From Volvox africanus (taxonomy: Eukaryota > Chlorophyta > Chlorophyceae > Chlamydomonadales > Volvocaceae), in assembly GCA_030268105.1 (NCBI GenBank), contig BSDZ01000011.1, positions 3,869,001 through 3,933,000 on the forward strand: a stretch of DNA of 64,000 nucleotides, in the 5' to 3' direction. The notes under the pieces were generated by a model, which was not told the origin of the DNA, made no database searches, and worked only from the letters and a program-made list of their open reading frames with translations. Shown here one piece after another: positions 63,301 to 64,000 of the stretch. Position 1 is the stretch's first letter; each line of letters opens with the position of its first letter. The position numbers and the translations under genes were made by a program.

Positions 63301-64000
63301 CAGGGCTAATATTAAAAAATCCCCTCAATACAATCATTATACTCTATTGAATCCACCTGCAAATATTACCCCATTAGAAGGTTTTAAAATAATTGGTCAT
63401 CTGAGACCAATATTTACCCAGGATCGTACACCTTGTAGCATCCATCACAAGTAGACAGCCCAAGTCACGGCCAATTTTCCTGGTTACTGTTTCTAAAGCC
63501 CAAAATATCTAGTTACCCCTAAAAACACTGGTTCTCACTGCGCGTGACCCAGAGCGAGAATGAGGAAGCTGCTGGATGCAGGCTGCTGTAGTTGTGTAGG
63601 GGTTGAGGCGAAGAAACGAATCCTGGTGCTGATACTGGTGGAACGAGGACGGGATGAGGGGCTATTCACATTTGTCTTTGTACGCAGTCGAAACGCGAAC
63701 ATCACTAGCTTTGTTAGTTTATTCTTAGAATCGCAATCAGGGGAATCTCAACGCACACGCCGACCGAACCCCACCTGCACGCGCGACTGTTCTCTCGTCC
63801 TGTTTAGGATTCTATGTTACCATCGATTACTCAGATCAGAACGGAAATAAGATCCCATAACTCGCCAACCAACTGAGTGCTTCAGCGGGAGCTCTCTCAC
63901 TTTATTAGTGCCCATCATCCCACCTCCAGTGTTGTGATGCTTGCCAGATAGCGTGCCCCCTCTGCATTGATGTTTTCACCGCCGAACTGCAGGCTGCGCA
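57350..64000 (-). CDS. Leucine-rich-repeat protein, N-terminus beyond the right edge
   Basis: Minus-strand exons with matching phases: 63924-64000 (partial), 62211-62437 (or to 62184), 61272-61970, 60201-60800, 59678-59801, 59135-59266 and 58419-58682. A possible last exon 57350-57496 ends in TAG, with weak support. LRR-type strands recur: LQFGGENINAEGARYL, LHLLDLLSMPRLARLELMHV, LPNLHSLAVRVTS, LTALTSLQLP, LGRLSCLRQLMIQM, LSGLTDLESLHLSSWNLL, LRSLSLSHW, LRQLPDLETLVLRW, LSGLRTLWLPNW. The repeats are irregular and spaced by Ala/Pro/Gln-rich loops, as in many algal LRR proteins. No kinase, NB-ARC or membrane segment is visible in this part. LRR solenoids bind proteins; the partner is unknown. One intron (62438-63923) holds repeat family B copy 2, another (58683-59134) a 15-bp tandem array. 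Confidence 0.65.
58784..58849. repeat. Cluster of inverted repeats
   Basis: CATAGTCCACAT (58784-58795) pairs perfectly with ATGTGGACTATG (58821-58832). Immediately after, TGTACAC (58831-58837) pairs with GTGTACA (58843-58849). Within the LRR intron. Confidence 0.85.
58969..59082. repeat. 15-bp tandem repeat CTGGCTGGCCCCTCC
   Basis: About seven imperfect units with CTGACTGG and GGCCCATCC variants. In an LRR-gene intron. The apparent Gly-Ala-Ser-Gln-Glu-Gly repeat peptide on the minus strand is not part of the spliced frame. Confidence 0.9.
62773..63540 (+). repeat. Dispersed repeat family B, copy 2
   Basis: Lies in the LRR intron 62438-63923, opposite in direction to the gene. It lacks the internal ~390-bp segment of copy 1: GGTTCATTT is followed almost directly by GGATGGCTCC (62957). 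The extent is set by collinearity with copy 1; no clear terminal repeats or target duplication seen. Confidence 0.85.

Overview
The window reads as nuclear DNA of a volvocine green alga, most like Volvox or a close colonial relative. Genes are intron-rich with GT-AG introns and short exons. Poly-Ala, Gly and Gln tracts are common, and the algal polyadenylation signal TGTAA follows several genes. Base composition looks moderate, lower than the very GC-rich Chlamydomonas. The species call is inference; no marker gene was compared. Gene models were spliced by eye; wherever junctions are given as exact, the reading frame closes without a stop.

Layout, left to right. (1) 1-1867, minus: start of an unrecognised gene with a possible Tudor-like fold, running off the left edge. 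(2) 3559-6800, minus: complete seven-exon translation initiation factor eIF4A. (3) 7886-9385: a 1.5-kb inverted repeat with 506-bp arms that look identical and a second hairpin nested inside. (4) 10996-14937, plus: a 765-residue MYND-finger protein. (5) 16291-19426, plus: a multi-pass membrane protein whose second intron holds an AT-rich block with decayed bacterial-looking reading frames, one resembling an outer-membrane beta-barrel of Rickettsiales. (6) 21731-25802, minus: a secreted fasciclin (FAS1) protein with a Cys-rich module. (7) 27663-33825, plus: replicative helicase subunit MCM3 in twelve exons. (8) 34818-43844, minus: a ~2,345-residue protein that looks like a kinesin with a degenerate motor, low-complexity middle and coiled-coil tail. 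(9) 44779-51130, minus: a GnT-I-like glycosyltransferase gene split by a 4.6-kb Ty1/copia retrotransposon (46167-50812) with a 5-bp target duplication. (10) 51131-57349: repeat-rich DNA, including 63 perfect copies of TTATTC, paired hairpins and two dispersed repeat families. (11) ~57350-64000, minus: a leucine-rich-repeat gene running off the right edge, with a copy of one repeat family in an intron.

The genes are independent nuclear loci: translation (eIF4A), DNA replication (MCM3), extracellular matrix or adhesion (FAS1), Golgi-type glycosylation (broken) and cytoskeleton (kinesin-like). No operon logic applies. FAS1 and MCM3 are divergent and share 1.9 kb of upstream DNA; MCM3 and the kinesin-like gene are convergent. 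The most unusual items are the bacterial-like DNA inside an intron, the large foldback, the kinesin-like protein without a usable P-loop, and the retrotransposon whose 5' terminal repeat is only 39 bp and inverted relative to its 3' end.
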